A stretch of 64,000 bases of DNA from Palsa-965 sp044448685 (GTDB taxonomy: Bacteria; Bacteroidota; Bacteroidia; Palsa-965), in contig JBIOHC010000001.1 of assembly GCA_044448685.1 (NCBI GenBank), positions 1 through 64,000 of the forward strand, read 5' to 3'. A program made the position numbers and the translations under genes. The notes under the pieces were generated by a model, which saw only the letters and a program-made list of their open reading frames with translations, was not told where the DNA came from and ran no database searches. Below, in pieces: positions 1-8,725 of the stretch (within the stretch, counting starts at the first letter, position 1; every line of letters begins with the position of its first letter).

Positions 1-980
1 ATATAGGCATACCCGAAATGTCCTCCGTAAATGCAACCGGCTGCCGTAAACCTTACTGTAACATTTGTTCCTAGATAGGGTCTCAGGTTAAGCGTATTGT
101 GCTGCCAGGGCAGGTAAAATACCGAGCCGTTAATTCCGGATGTGCTGTAACCGGCAGGAGGTGTGCCGTTGTTGCATTCCTGATAATATTGAAGACAGGG
201 GAGAGGAGTGCCATACTGATCAAGTACCTCGACCCTGAAATAAGGCTGTTCTCCTGTTGCATGACCTCCGTCATGGAGCACGACAGCATAGGCATAAGAG
301 AACATAGCATTGGCTGAAGTAACCGGAAACGACTGTTCCAGGTATTCACCTCCGCTGCAAAGGTTTGTTCCGTCATAACCTCCGCCTGAGCAGGAATATG
401 TACCCGTATAATCACTGCCACCGTATTGGTTGATGGATTCACCACCCAGGCGTTCGGCATAACTGCCTCCACCCGGGTCAAGCTGTGGAAATGCTCCGTA
501 AGGGTCACTGCCACCGGCTCCGGTAACAATGGTATGGTATGAACAGGATCCTTCGGGAGCATCTGTTCCAAGTGTCGAAATAGTCGGAGATTGGATGGTA
601 ATAGGGTTAGCTGAGTTGGAATTATAGCCATAAGCTCCCGACCATCCGGTATAATCACCGGTTTCAAAATCGAGGTTGTTGCAGGTAGCCATTAATGCCG
701 GGTTTCCATGCGAAGCTGTACGGCTTGCTGAAGTATGAGGATTAAGGATATGATATTTGGCATTCACAAAAGTCCGCTCCCGTGCATACATATAGTTGTT
801 CCTCTCCATAGGATTGAGGTGGTGAACCCGGTCAAAGGAAATCATGTCCTTATAAAGAGCAGTAACATCCAGTCCGTTTAGAGTATCGCTAGAAAAGTAG
901 CGGTAGCCTATCGGGTTTTGTGACAGGCACTCAAAGGAACAGAGGAGTAAAAAGAGAAGACAGTGTAGTATTTTTTTCAT
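1..980 (-). CDS. Secreted adhesin-like protein, 5' part (runs off left edge)
   Basis: An open minus-strand frame starts at ATG 980 and stays open to base 1, giving about 326 codons with no stop. It begins with MKKILHCLLFLLLCSFECLSQ, a signal peptide. The rest aligns by eye with the N-terminal module of the 3472-7965 protein: both have a C-N-L-D-x-E-x-G-D-x-x-x-W segment, a G-T/S-D-P-Y segment, a YYQECNNGTPPAGY / SYFQEARNGVPPTGY segment and a GGHFGYAY segment near the module end. I infer a large T9SS-exported surface protein whose repeats and C-terminal sorting domain lie outside the window. Without the C-terminus its function and sorting type cannot be stated. Confidence 0.85.
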   Translation of the reverse strand, partial: MKKILHCLLFLLLCSFECLSQNPIGYRYFSSDTLNGLDVTALYKDMISFDRVHHLNPMERNNYMYARERTFVNAKYHILNPHTSASRTASHGNPALMATCNNLDFETGDYTGWSGAYGYNSNSANPITIQSPTISTLGTDAPEGSCSYHTIVTGAGGSDPYGAFPQLDPGGGSYAERLGGESINQYGGSDYTGTYSCSGGGYDGTNLCSGGEYLEQSFPVTSANAMFSYAYAVVLHDGGHATGEQPYFRVEVLDQYGTPLPCLQYYQECNNGTPPAGYSTSGINGSVFYLPWQHNTLNLRPYLGTNVTVRFTAAGCIYGGHFGYAY

Positions 981-1264
981 CGCTTTCCGTATTACTATTC
1001 AACAGCATGATCGAAAAAAACATCAAAACCTCAGCAGAGTCAAACGTTGCAGAATGTTGTAATTATAATATTATACGCAAGCCTCATGCAAAAGTTCGTT
1101 TTTTGACTTTTGATAATATTAACTTTTCAATGTGCTTAACTTCTCCGGTAATGGCTCAGGAATTGGATGTTGAAAAACTCAGGTGTCCGGTATAAAATGA
1201 CGTAATTTGGTAACCTGTATGTTAACAGACATTTTTGCAGGGAAGGAGAAAACAAGGTATTCCG
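981..1264. other. AT-rich intergenic region between divergent genes
   Basis: Divergent spacer between the left-edge adhesin and the toxin-like gene at 1265. It is AT-rich around 1010-1130. Apart from the candidate promoter near 1206-1237 I see no gene, RNA or repeat. An overlapping minus-strand frame here looks like a shadow of the 1265 gene. Confidence 0.6.
1206..1237 (+). promoter_or_regulatory. Candidate Bacteroidota promoter for the 1265 gene
   Basis: TTTG at 1206-1209, a 20-nt spacer and CATTTTTG at 1230-1237, one mismatch from the TAnnTTTG box. Transcription would start near 1242. This rules out a TTG start at 1235 and favours ATG 1265. Confidence 0.4.
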
Positions 1265-2227
1265 ATGATTTACAGGATTAAAGGACCAACCATTATCATG
1301 ATGATCTGCTGGTTGGGAATGACAGGAAAGCTGTGTTCCCAGTCTGCCGTGTCTGATCATATGGGTGTTGGTTTCGGTCTTGTTGCCGGCCTGGGAACCC
1401 ATTTTGACAGGCTGGGCGTTTGTTTCAGGGCTTATTACCTGGATGAACAGAGACAGGTTCAGCTGAATGCTGATATACGTTTTTACGGCAATGTCAAAAA
1501 TCTTGGCCCTCCGGGTTTTTCTCCTGAAGTGCAGGCCTGTCTGGGAGCTGTCTTTCTGTATGGTAAAAAAAACCCGGTTGTGAACGATCTGTTTCTGACC
1601 TGTGTGTCGAACCAAAGCCATTTTTCAAACAGTGTTGGGTATGCCCAGCAAGTCTATATCAACCCTATTGGCACCCGTCAGCGTACCGGTACTGTTTCGT
1701 TCCGGTTTGGCCGATGGGATCTCATCAGTGAAAATGACATTTTTGCCAAACCAATCCTGGACCGGTTCAGAACAGGAGCCATTCTGCTTCAATACACGGC
1801 CGATCCTCAACATCAGTATGGATTAAACTGTACACTGTGGACCGGAGAGATGCATCACCATGCAGAAATCAAGAATGAGCATTTTCCCGATGGGTATATG
1901 GACAGTGTTGGGGCCACCTATTCCGGTTATTCACACGGCTTGCTGAGCTTGCAGGTAAAGACCATGCTTCCCTTCTATGATCAGCCTGCACTCACTCATC
2001 CTGCTCAGGCAAGTATTGGCATCGATGCCGAACAGGTCCGGAATGCCGTACAGAACAAATTTATTCATGATCAGTATTTTCTTCCCCGTCTTTGGCGCTC
2101 CGGCCATAACTGTGATATGCCTATGGCTGACGATCAGGGGCAGCAATTTTTGTATCTGCCCGGGCAGAAGCGAAAAAAACCAAGACCATATCTTAACGGG
2201 TTCCTTAATCCATTACTCTTTTACTGA
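1265..2227 (+). CDS. Secreted protein resembling polymorphic toxin type 23
   Basis: 320 residues from ATG 1265, beginning with a hydrophobic signal-like segment (MIYRIKGPTIIMMICWLGMT). The body carries segments I associate from memory with Bacteroidota proteins named polymorphic toxin type 23: GFGLVAGLGTHFDRLG, a FGxWxxISENDIFAKPxLDRFRTGA segment, SHGLLSLQVK and GIDAEQVRNAVQNKFIHD, ending NPLLFY. The terminal aromatic residue and alternating pattern would also suit an outer-membrane or secreted beta protein, so toxin activity is unproven. A TTG start at 1235 would overlap the candidate promoter. The gene lies 37 bp before a phospholipase-D-like gene on the same strand. I see no immunity gene that can be named next to it. 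Confidence 0.6.
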   Translation: MIYRIKGPTIIMMICWLGMTGKLCSQSAVSDHMGVGFGLVAGLGTHFDRLGVCFRAYYLDEQRQVQLNADIRFYGNVKNLGPPGFSPEVQACLGAVFLYGKKNPVVNDLFLTCVSNQSHFSNSVGYAQQVYINPIGTRQRTGTVSFRFGRWDLISENDIFAKPILDRFRTGAILLQYTADPQHQYGLNCTLWTGEMHHHAEIKNEHFPDGYMDSVGATYSGYSHGLLSLQVKTMLPFYDQPALTHPAQASIGIDAEQVRNAVQNKFIHDQYFLPRLWRSGHNCDMPMADDQGQQFLYLPGQKRKKPRPYLNGFLNPLLFY

Positions 2228-2245
2228 TAGATTGGATTATCCGAT

Positions 2246-2253
2246 TATTTTTG
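2246..2253 (+). promoter_or_regulatory. TAnnTTTG box upstream of the PLD-like gene
   Basis: TATTTTTG at 2246-2253 lies 11 bp before the ATG at 2265. No well-spaced -33 TTG accompanies it, so this is only a possible -7 element. Confidence 0.3.
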
Positions 2254-2264
2254 TTTGAATAAAG

Positions 2265-3431
2265 ATGAGACACTATCTGCATGCAGACGAGATAAGGCTG
2301 ATTCACAGCGGAAATGATTATTTCGAGGTGACAGAAAAACTTATTCTGAATGCCAAGGAAAGCATACACCTGCATACCTATATTTTTGATTATGACACTA
2401 CCGGCAAACGAATTGTTGAACTGCTGACAGGTGCAGCCGGGAGGGGGGTTGTTGTCTATGTGCTTGCCGATGCATTCGGTTCGTCTGGCTTTCCTTCTGC
2501 CGTCATCAGTAAAATGCACGCTGCAGGGATTCATTTCCGCCTGTTTTCTCCTTTGTTTTCTTCCGAAGCAATTTCCATAGGAAGGCGTCTCCACCATAAG
2601 ATCACCGTTGTTGATTCCTGCCAGGCTCTGATTGGAGGCATTAATATTGCCGATAAGTACCACGGTTCAGAGCCAGCAGATCCCTGGCTCGATTACGGGG
2701 TACTGATAAAAGGGCGGCCATGCACATACCTCGTTGCGCTGTGTCTTTCTATTTATGAAAAACGAATGGCTTTTGAATCATCTTCCCGGAGCAAGGAGGC
2801 TGAGGACGGGAATGTAAGATTCAGAAGAAACGACTGGCTGAAAAGGAAAAATGAAATTCACAAAAGTTATCTGGAAGCCCTCATCCGTGCCGATAAAAAC
2901 ATTAATCTGGTTGCCAGTTATTTTCTGCCGGGTCGTACTTTCCGGAAACTGCTTAAAGAGGCTGTAGCAAGAGGTGTCAGGATACGTATCGTGCTGGCCG
3001 GAAAATCAGATCTGATGATTATCCCCCTGGCTGAAAAATATCTTTATTATTTCTACCTGATCAATGGTATTGAAATTTATGAATGGGATAATTCCGTTAT
3101 GCATGGAAAAGCAATGACTGTTGACGGGAATTGGGCCACCATTGGTTCCTACAACCTCAACTACCTGAGTCATTATCTGAGTATAGAACTGAATTCCGAT
3201 ATCAAGGACACTGCTTTTGTAAAACAGTTTGATACACACCTGGAAGACATTATTACCCAAAAATGTACCCCGGTAACCCGGGAAGGTTTTATGAAAAAAC
3301 GAAGTCTGCTCTTCCGTTTACAGATGCGGGTGGGATATGCTGTTTATAAAGTGTTGATGATTTTTATGATGAAGAAACGGGACAGACACAAGAGGCAAGA
3401 CATAGGACATAAGACAAAAAACCCGGACTGA
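2265..3431 (+). CDS. Phospholipase D / cardiolipin synthase family protein
   Basis: 388 residues. Two HKD motifs are visible: H110-x-K112 with D117 followed by GGIN (HHKITVVDSCQALIGGIN), and H280-G-K282 with D287 followed by IGSYNL. The pair is diagnostic of the PLD superfamily. The spacing and absence of N-terminal membrane helices resemble ClsB-type cardiolipin synthases, which join phosphatidylglycerol with another phospholipid at the inner membrane. A different phosphatidyl transfer or nuclease activity cannot be excluded. Adjacency to a toxin-like gene makes a PLD effector role a second possibility, but there is no signal peptide. The stop codon lies inside the terminator hairpin at 3421-3448. 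Confidence 0.85.
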   Translation: MRHYLHADEIRLIHSGNDYFEVTEKLILNAKESIHLHTYIFDYDTTGKRIVELLTGAAGRGVVVYVLADAFGSSGFPSAVISKMHAAGIHFRLFSPLFSSEAISIGRRLHHKITVVDSCQALIGGINIADKYHGSEPADPWLDYGVLIKGRPCTYLVALCLSIYEKRMAFESSSRSKEAEDGNVRFRRNDWLKRKNEIHKSYLEALIRADKNINLVASYFLPGRTFRKLLKEAVARGVRIRIVLAGKSDLMIIPLAEKYLYYFYLINGIEIYEWDNSVMHGKAMTVDGNWATIGSYNLNYLSHYLSIELNSDIKDTAFVKQFDTHLEDIITQKCTPVTREGFMKKRSLLFRLQMRVGYAVYKVLMIFMMKKRDRHKRQDIGHKTKNPD

Positions 3432-3448
3432 GCAGTCCGGGTTTTTTT
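3421..3448. terminator. Bidirectional intrinsic terminator
   Basis: Nine-bp stem ACCCGGACT / AGTCCGGGT (3421-3429, 3434-3442), loop GAGC, A-tract before and T-tract after. It sits between convergent genes and overlaps the stop codon (3429-3431) of the PLD-like gene. Confidence 0.9.
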
Positions 3449-3471
3449 GTGTTGGTAAGCGATCCTGATTA

Positions 3472-6400
3472 TTAATTCCGTATCAGCATCAGGGAGCCGT
3501 TGAAGGCATAACTCTTGCCATCATCACCCTTGGCGGTGATGATATAGTAATAGGTTCCGTTAACAGCCTGTGCTCCTCCGGAAGTGCGTCCGTCCCATCC
3601 CTGACCGGGAGCAAAGAGTTCTGACATCATAACACCCCAGCGGTCATAAATCTTGGCATCGAAGCTGGATATACCCTGGTAACGAACAGCCCATTCATCA
3701 TTATCTCCGTCACCGTTCGGTGTAAAGATGTTCGGTACCTGTATCCATGACGGGAGATCTGTTACATGAATACGAAGGGTATCCGAACTGACACAGCCGT
3801 TGCCGTCTTTAATGGTTTCGATGACGACATAGGTTCCTCCGTTGTTGTAAGTATGAGAAGGATTGAGGCCCGAGCCGGTAGTTCCGTCTCCGAAATTCCA
3901 GGTCCAGGATACAGCCGATGTGGAACTGCTATCGATGAAGTTAACCGGTAGCGGGGTATAACCGGTGTAAACACTGGCTCCGAATTCAGCCGTGATCACA
4001 TAAGTGGCTACAGGGAATACCGCAGTTGTTGTATCGCACTGATTGATTGCAGTTACGGTATAGTTTCCGGGGCCGGTCACAATCAGCGTAGGTGAAACGG
4101 TAGGCGGAGACGTATTCCAGGTATATGTTGCAGCAGGAACCGTTATAGGCGTGCTGTGTGCAGTAAGGGTATCGGATTTTCCGGGACAGAATATGCTTTT
4201 TCCCGTAACGGTTGGGACAAGTGCAGCAATAACCGTTATTACTTTTGTTGTTGTTACTGTACCGCACGCGTTGGTGGCCGTTAAGGTATAGGTGGTTCCT
4301 GTTTTGGCATAAATAGAATCCGCATTCGATCCTCCGGGCATCCAGGTATAGGTAGATCCCACACCTCCGCCGGAAGCAGTAAGCAGGGCACTGTCACCAT
4401 GGCATATGGTACCTGTACTGGCTGTTACGATGGAAGGAGCAGGCATTGTGCCTACGTTATTCACCGTATCAATAACGGTGGTGGTACAACCAAGGCTGTC
4501 TTTAACCGTACAGGTATAAATACCGGCCGGAATACCGGTTATATTGTTAACAGCCTGTCCGGAATTCCAGGTATAGGAATAAGAAGGAGATCCTCCTGAT
4601 CCGCTGGCTGTAGCCTGTCCGTTGCTTTGTGAACAGGTTGAATTGGTCGGAGCTCCGGTAGCGGTAAGTGCAGGAGGCTGTGTAATGGTAAACGTGGCCG
4701 AATCAATACAACCGTTTGCATCGCTGAAGACACAGGTAATACTTCCAGGAGCCAGTCCGTTTGCACAGGTAGTGCCTTGTCCGGATGATGGTGTTGGGGT
4801 CCAGGTATAGTTATAACCCGGGGTCCCTCCGGAAGGAAGCACACAGGCCTGTCCGTTATTGCTTCCGTTACATTTGATGTTTGTGGAAGTAGGGTTTGCA
4901 GCCAGGGCATTGGGCTGGGTGATGGTAAACGACTGTGTTGTGGTACATCCGTTGGCATCTGTGCCATTCAATGTATAGGTGCCGGGGCATAATCCTACAG
5001 CCGAATCGGTGATGCTGGCATTGCCCGACCAGGAATAGGTATAAGCACCGGTACCACCGCTTAAAGTACCCACCGCTTTACCGTTGCAGCCTCCGTTACA
5101 TACTACGTTCTTTTGTGTAGGAGCGACAGCCAGAGCAGTAGGGCCTTTTATGGTATCTACCTTGGTCACCGTACATCCGCTGGCATCTTTTGTGGTACAG
5201 GTATAGATGCCGGCACAGAGTCCGTTGATACCGGGAGTTGTGGCGGTATTCGACCAGGAATAAGTATAAGGTGCGTTTCCTCCGCTGACAGTAGCGCTGT
5301 CTTTTCCGGAACAGACGGCATTACACCGGAGGTTGAGAGCAGCCGTAGTCAGCACAGGTGATCCGGGGTTGGCAATTGTTGCATTGGCAGTACCCGTACA
5401 TCCGTTGGCATCTTTTATAGTAACCACATACGTTCCTCCGGCCAGGTTGGTCGCCGTATCACTCAGTTGTGCCGGGGTTGTATTCCAGGAGTAGGTAAGC
5501 GCTCCTGTACCACCAGTACCATGAGCTATGGCTGATCCGTTTGTTGCTCCACACGCGGTATTTGTCGTTGTCGGCGCACCGGTTACGGCAGGCGGAGCAG
5601 TGATGGCTATAACCTGACTTGTTACACAGTTGTTGGCATCGGTGATCGTAGCCGTATAGTTATTGGCACACATCTGACTGGCATTGGCTGTGCCCTGTCC
5701 GGCTCCGGGAGCAGGTGACCATACAATACTGTACGGACCGGTACCTCCGCTATAACTAACCGATGCAGTACCAACACAACCTCCGTTACAGATATTGTTG
5801 GTTGAGCTCAATACACTTGAACTTGGGCCACTTGCTGTGGTTATGGCAACAGTATAGGTCTGGGCACATAAATTACCATCCTTAACGGTAAGCACATAAG
5901 TGCCTGCACCCATGGCAGAGGCACTGGGAGAACCTTGTCCGGCTCCGGGAGCAGGGCTCCAGGTATACGTATAGGCAGGGGTTCCTCCGGAAACAGTGAC
6001 CGAGGCAGCACCTGTATTGGAGGTACAGGACGACTGAGTGGTTGATCCCGGTGTAATGTTAAGTGCTGTTGGCTGGGTTATGGTATAGGTTGAACTTGTA
6101 GTACATCCTTTTGAGTCTGTAATGTTACAGGTATATGCTCCCGGACATACATTGGTTTGGTTCGGCACGTTTCCGGCGGCATTCGACCAGGAATAAGTAT
6201 AACCGGATGTACCGCCTGTAACAGCTGTTCCCAGTGTGCCGGTACAGGAACCGTTACATTTTTCATTGGTGGAGGAAGGGGTATTGGCAAGAGCCGCAGG
6301 AGTCGTGATTGTATAGGTATGGGTGGTCGAGCAACCGTTTGCTGTGGTCAGGGTTGCCGTATAGGTACCGGCACAAAGGGAGCTGATGCTGCTTACATTA

Positions 6401-7965
6401 CCAGCACCGTTCGACCAGGAATAGGTATAAGGAGCTGTTCCTCCGCTCGGCGTAACAGTCGCTGTACCGGTACAGGCACCGTTACAGACGGGGTTTGTAG
6501 AGGCCGGTGTAATGACAGGTTGCGGGTAAAAATTTACCACAGCGCTGATGGTGATGGGGCAACCGCTGTTTGGAGGAGGTAATGAGTAGGTAAGAGAATA
6601 GGTTCCCGGAGCATTTACATTGACAGATGATCCGTTGTTCGGTCCGACAATACCGGGTCCGGACCAGGTATAGGTTGTGCCGGGAGGGGTTGGAGGAGCA
6701 GAAATAGTTTCAATACCACCGGCACAAACTGTTGGAGAAGTAGAAGGAAACTGCAGAGGACCGCATGATCCGTCAACATAAGCATATCCGAAGTGTCCGC
6801 CCGGGACACAACCTGCAGAATAGAACTCCAGAATAACGGTTGTTCCGACCTTAGTACTCAGGTCAACCGTATTACCCTGCCATCCTGAATAGAAAACAGG
6901 GGCTCCGCCTCCTGCAGTCATTGCTGAAGTATTGTAGCCGGTTGGAGGTACACCGTTTCTTGCTTCCTGGAAATACGAAGAACAGGGAACAACTTCTGTT
7001 GCTGTATCAGCAGCAGAAACGATATCGGCAAAAAAGAAAGGCTGTTGTCCAACAGGGTGGTTATTGTCATTCAGAACAACATTGTAGTTGTAAGTAAGGA
7101 GGCAGTTGGCAGCAGTAACAGGGAAGCTAACCATTACAATTTCACCTGACGACTCGCTGGTGCTCCAGGTAGTAGGTACATTATACGTTGGCCAGGTCGG
7201 AACCTGGTTGCTGTAATTGCAGGATCCTGCATAACCGGCACCAATGTTCACTTTATCATCACCCATACGAAGGGAAAAGCTGCCCCCTCCGGGCATTACC
7301 ATCGGAAGACCGCTGTATGGGTCTGTACCGGAGCTGACCAGGGTTACTCCGGAGCAGGATGTTCCGAATGCGGAATTGGTGGCTCCTACATACGCTGCTT
7401 GTCCATTGGCAGGCGGACCGTTCAATGCAGCCAGACCATAGTAATAAATTACCTGTCCTGTAGGGTAACCTGCAGGGGGAGCGGCATCATAATCATCCCA
7501 GCCCATACTTCCGAACCAGTTGCTCAGATCGCCTTGTTCAAGGTCAAGATTATGACAGCTTGAAGCAGCCACAGATGGATGGGTAACCATCGCCTTTTTT
7601 TCAGCAGCAGCATTTTTGCTGATGGATACGGCTCTTGGAATAACAAAGGTACGGCCGTTGATAACACGGGTGCGGGTACCCGGAGGTGCTATATTATTAC
7701 CCGGCAGACTGTAAAGGGTAACAGGCAGACGATACTTGGTTTGTACAAAAGCCTTTTCAACCCGGTACATGTATACGTTTTTTTCATCTTCAGAAAGGTG
7801 TGCTTTTGCATTGTATAGTCCAAGGTTATTGTAGGCAGTATTGAAGTCAAATCCTTCCAGGGAGTCGCCCTGAAAAAAATGATATTGGACCGGAACCTCT
7901 GTTTGAGCTGATCCCCCGGATGTACCAAGGATAATACCAGCAAGGAGAAGTAAGTTCTTGATCAT
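3472..7965 (-). CDS. Giant SprB-repeat surface protein with T9SS type B sorting domain
   Basis: 1497 residues with a signal peptide (MIKNLLLLAGIILGTSGGSAQ). An N-terminal module of about 400 residues is shared with the left-edge gene. It is followed by nine SprB-type repeats, each with a C-N-G-x-C/N start, a SGGTxPYTYSWS core and a DANGCT end, then two Ig-like segments and a PKD domain (FGDGTTGSGLNPSHTY). The C-terminus (IFTPNGDGDNDEW ... IYDRWG ... GWDGR ... GTYYYII) is the gliding-motility-associated domain that directs T9SS export and surface attachment. The role is inferred as an adhesin or gliding-related surface filament; SprB itself is much longer. The strongly biased repeats generate many shadow frames on both strands. 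Confidence 0.93.
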   Translation of the reverse strand: MIKNLLLLAGIILGTSGGSAQTEVPVQYHFFQGDSLEGFDFNTAYNNLGLYNAKAHLSEDEKNVYMYRVEKAFVQTKYRLPVTLYSLPGNNIAPPGTRTRVINGRTFVIPRAVSISKNAAAEKKAMVTHPSVAASSCHNLDLEQGDLSNWFGSMGWDDYDAAPPAGYPTGQVIYYYGLAALNGPPANGQAAYVGATNSAFGTSCSGVTLVSSGTDPYSGLPMVMPGGGSFSLRMGDDKVNIGAGYAGSCNYSNQVPTWPTYNVPTTWSTSESSGEIVMVSFPVTAANCLLTYNYNVVLNDNNHPVGQQPFFFADIVSAADTATEVVPCSSYFQEARNGVPPTGYNTSAMTAGGGAPVFYSGWQGNTVDLSTKVGTTVILEFYSAGCVPGGHFGYAYVDGSCGPLQFPSTSPTVCAGGIETISAPPTPPGTTYTWSGPGIVGPNNGSSVNVNAPGTYSLTYSLPPPNSGCPITISAVVNFYPQPVITPASTNPVCNGACTGTATVTPSGGTAPYTYSWSNGAGNVSSISSLCAGTYTATLTTANGCSTTHTYTITTPAALANTPSSTNEKCNGSCTGTLGTAVTGGTSGYTYSWSNAAGNVPNQTNVCPGAYTCNITDSKGCTTSSTYTITQPTALNITPGSTTQSSCTSNTGAASVTVSGGTPAYTYTWSPAPGAGQGSPSASAMGAGTYVLTVKDGNLCAQTYTVAITTASGPSSSVLSSTNNICNGGCVGTASVSYSGGTGPYSIVWSPAPGAGQGTANASQMCANNYTATITDANNCVTSQVIAITAPPAVTGAPTTTNTACGATNGSAIAHGTGGTGALTYSWNTTPAQLSDTATNLAGGTYVVTIKDANGCTGTANATIANPGSPVLTTAALNLRCNAVCSGKDSATVSGGNAPYTYSWSNTATTPGINGLCAGIYTCTTKDASGCTVTKVDTIKGPTALAVAPTQKNVVCNGGCNGKAVGTLSGGTGAYTYSWSGNASITDSAVGLCPGTYTLNGTDANGCTTTQSFTITQPNALAANPTSTNIKCNGSNNGQACVLPSGGTPGYNYTWTPTPSSGQGTTCANGLAPGSITCVFSDANGCIDSATFTITQPPALTATGAPTNSTCSQSNGQATASGSGGSPSYSYTWNSGQAVNNITGIPAGIYTCTVKDSLGCTTTVIDTVNNVGTMPAPSIVTASTGTICHGDSALLTASGGGVGSTYTWMPGGSNADSIYAKTGTTYTLTATNACGTVTTTKVITVIAALVPTVTGKSIFCPGKSDTLTAHSTPITVPAATYTWNTSPPTVSPTLIVTGPGNYTVTAINQCDTTTAVFPVATYVITAEFGASVYTGYTPLPVNFIDSSSTSAVSWTWNFGDGTTGSGLNPSHTYNNGGTYVVIETIKDGNGCVSSDTLRIHVTDLPSWIQVPNIFTPNGDGDNDEWAVRYQGISSFDAKIYDRWGVMMSELFAPGQGWDGRTSGGAQAVNGTYYYIITAKGDDGKSYAFNGSLMLIRN

Positions 7966-8575
7966 GAATGTGAGTATTGGTGGTTAATCTGCAAAATCCT
8001 GCCCTTTACCCTGTAACGCGAATCGGGGAAAAAGACAACAATAAATCCAATAAATATTTTTTAACGTGCTGATTCGTGGTAAAATACTGCCTGATAATAC
8101 CGGTGTCAGCAGGTAATTAACATAGTGGCAATATCAGGATAAGACGAATTTAGCAGTTATCGTTGATAAATCCGAATAAAACAAGGGTGCCGGGGGTCTT
8201 GTTCCACCCTAAAAAACAGGGAAAACATCTGGTTTTTGTGAAAAAACCCAGAACAAGCCGGGGTTTAATTGCCCGGGAAGAGGAACGGGCTAAACCATAT
8301 TTGAGCTTCCCGGTCCAGGTTTAGTTAATCTATACCCGTCTATAACTCAAGTCTGTATTATAACCAGGAGAGCAGCCTGTTTTTATCCCCCAGGTCTGGC
8401 ACAGGAATATAGTTAGCCGGACCCCTTAGTTTATACCCATAAGACCAACTGATTTTACAGGCAATACTGGGAATAATTAATAACGGCTTTGCCCTGTTTT
8501 GCCGGATTATTGATTTTGTCTCATCAAGTTCTTGTTTTCTTCCTCCCTTTTCACTCCTCCAGGACAAGAATTGCC
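7966..8575. other. Long non-coding region upstream of the SprB-repeat gene
   Basis: About 600 bp between the divergent SprB-repeat gene (start 7965) and the operator cluster at 8576. Only short frames without protein-like character cross it. I see no tRNA, palindrome with a T-tract or recognisable repeat. It presumably carries promoters for the flanking divergent units. Confidence 0.5.
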
Positions 8576-8635
8576 TACGCATTTATACTTAGACCTACGT
8601 ATTTAGACGTAGGTTTTGATACGTATAAAGGCGTA
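8576..8635 (+). promoter_or_regulatory. Three copies of a 16-bp operator-like motif
   Basis: Motif TACGTATNNANRCGTA occurs at 8596-8611 (TACGTATTTAGACGTA) and 8620-8635 (TACGTATAAAGGCGTA), with a weaker copy at 8576-8591 (TACGCATTTATACTTA). Starts are 20 and 24 bp apart. The middle copy sits in a perfect 8-bp inverted repeat, ACCTACGT / ACGTAGGT (8593-8614). This looks like a stacked activator or repressor site 27 bp upstream of the 37-bp promoter-like element. Confidence 0.5.
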
Positions 8636-8661
8636 ATTATAAAAAAAAGTGACGTTTTGCT

Positions 8662-8698
8662 GGAACAAAATCGATTCTCAATTGCCTTACTACTAGAA
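8662..8698 (+). promoter_or_regulatory. 37-bp element shared with the ECF sigma leader (copy 1)
   Basis: Bases 8662-8698 are identical to 12433-12469. The element starts GGAAC and contains CTTACTACTA about 18 bp later, resembling an extracytoplasmic-function (ECF) -35/-10 layout. I infer that the sigma factor encoded at 12487 may drive both transcripts. Confidence 0.5.
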
Positions 8699-8725
8699 AG
8701 GGTAATGAATGTAAAAACAAAGAAG

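Noticed and set aside
1136..1621. 161-residue minus-strand frame over the toxin-like gene
   Set aside because: No signal, motif or promoter; it is antisense to a gene with clear family segments.
4399..6809. Several 60-140-residue frames on both strands inside the SprB-repeat gene
   Set aside because: They are produced by the strongly biased codon use of the repeats.
8489..8704. Extended upstream start for the 21-bp-repeat frame
   Set aside because: The extension would translate the operator motifs and the 37-bp element; ATG 8726 or 8705 is a better start.
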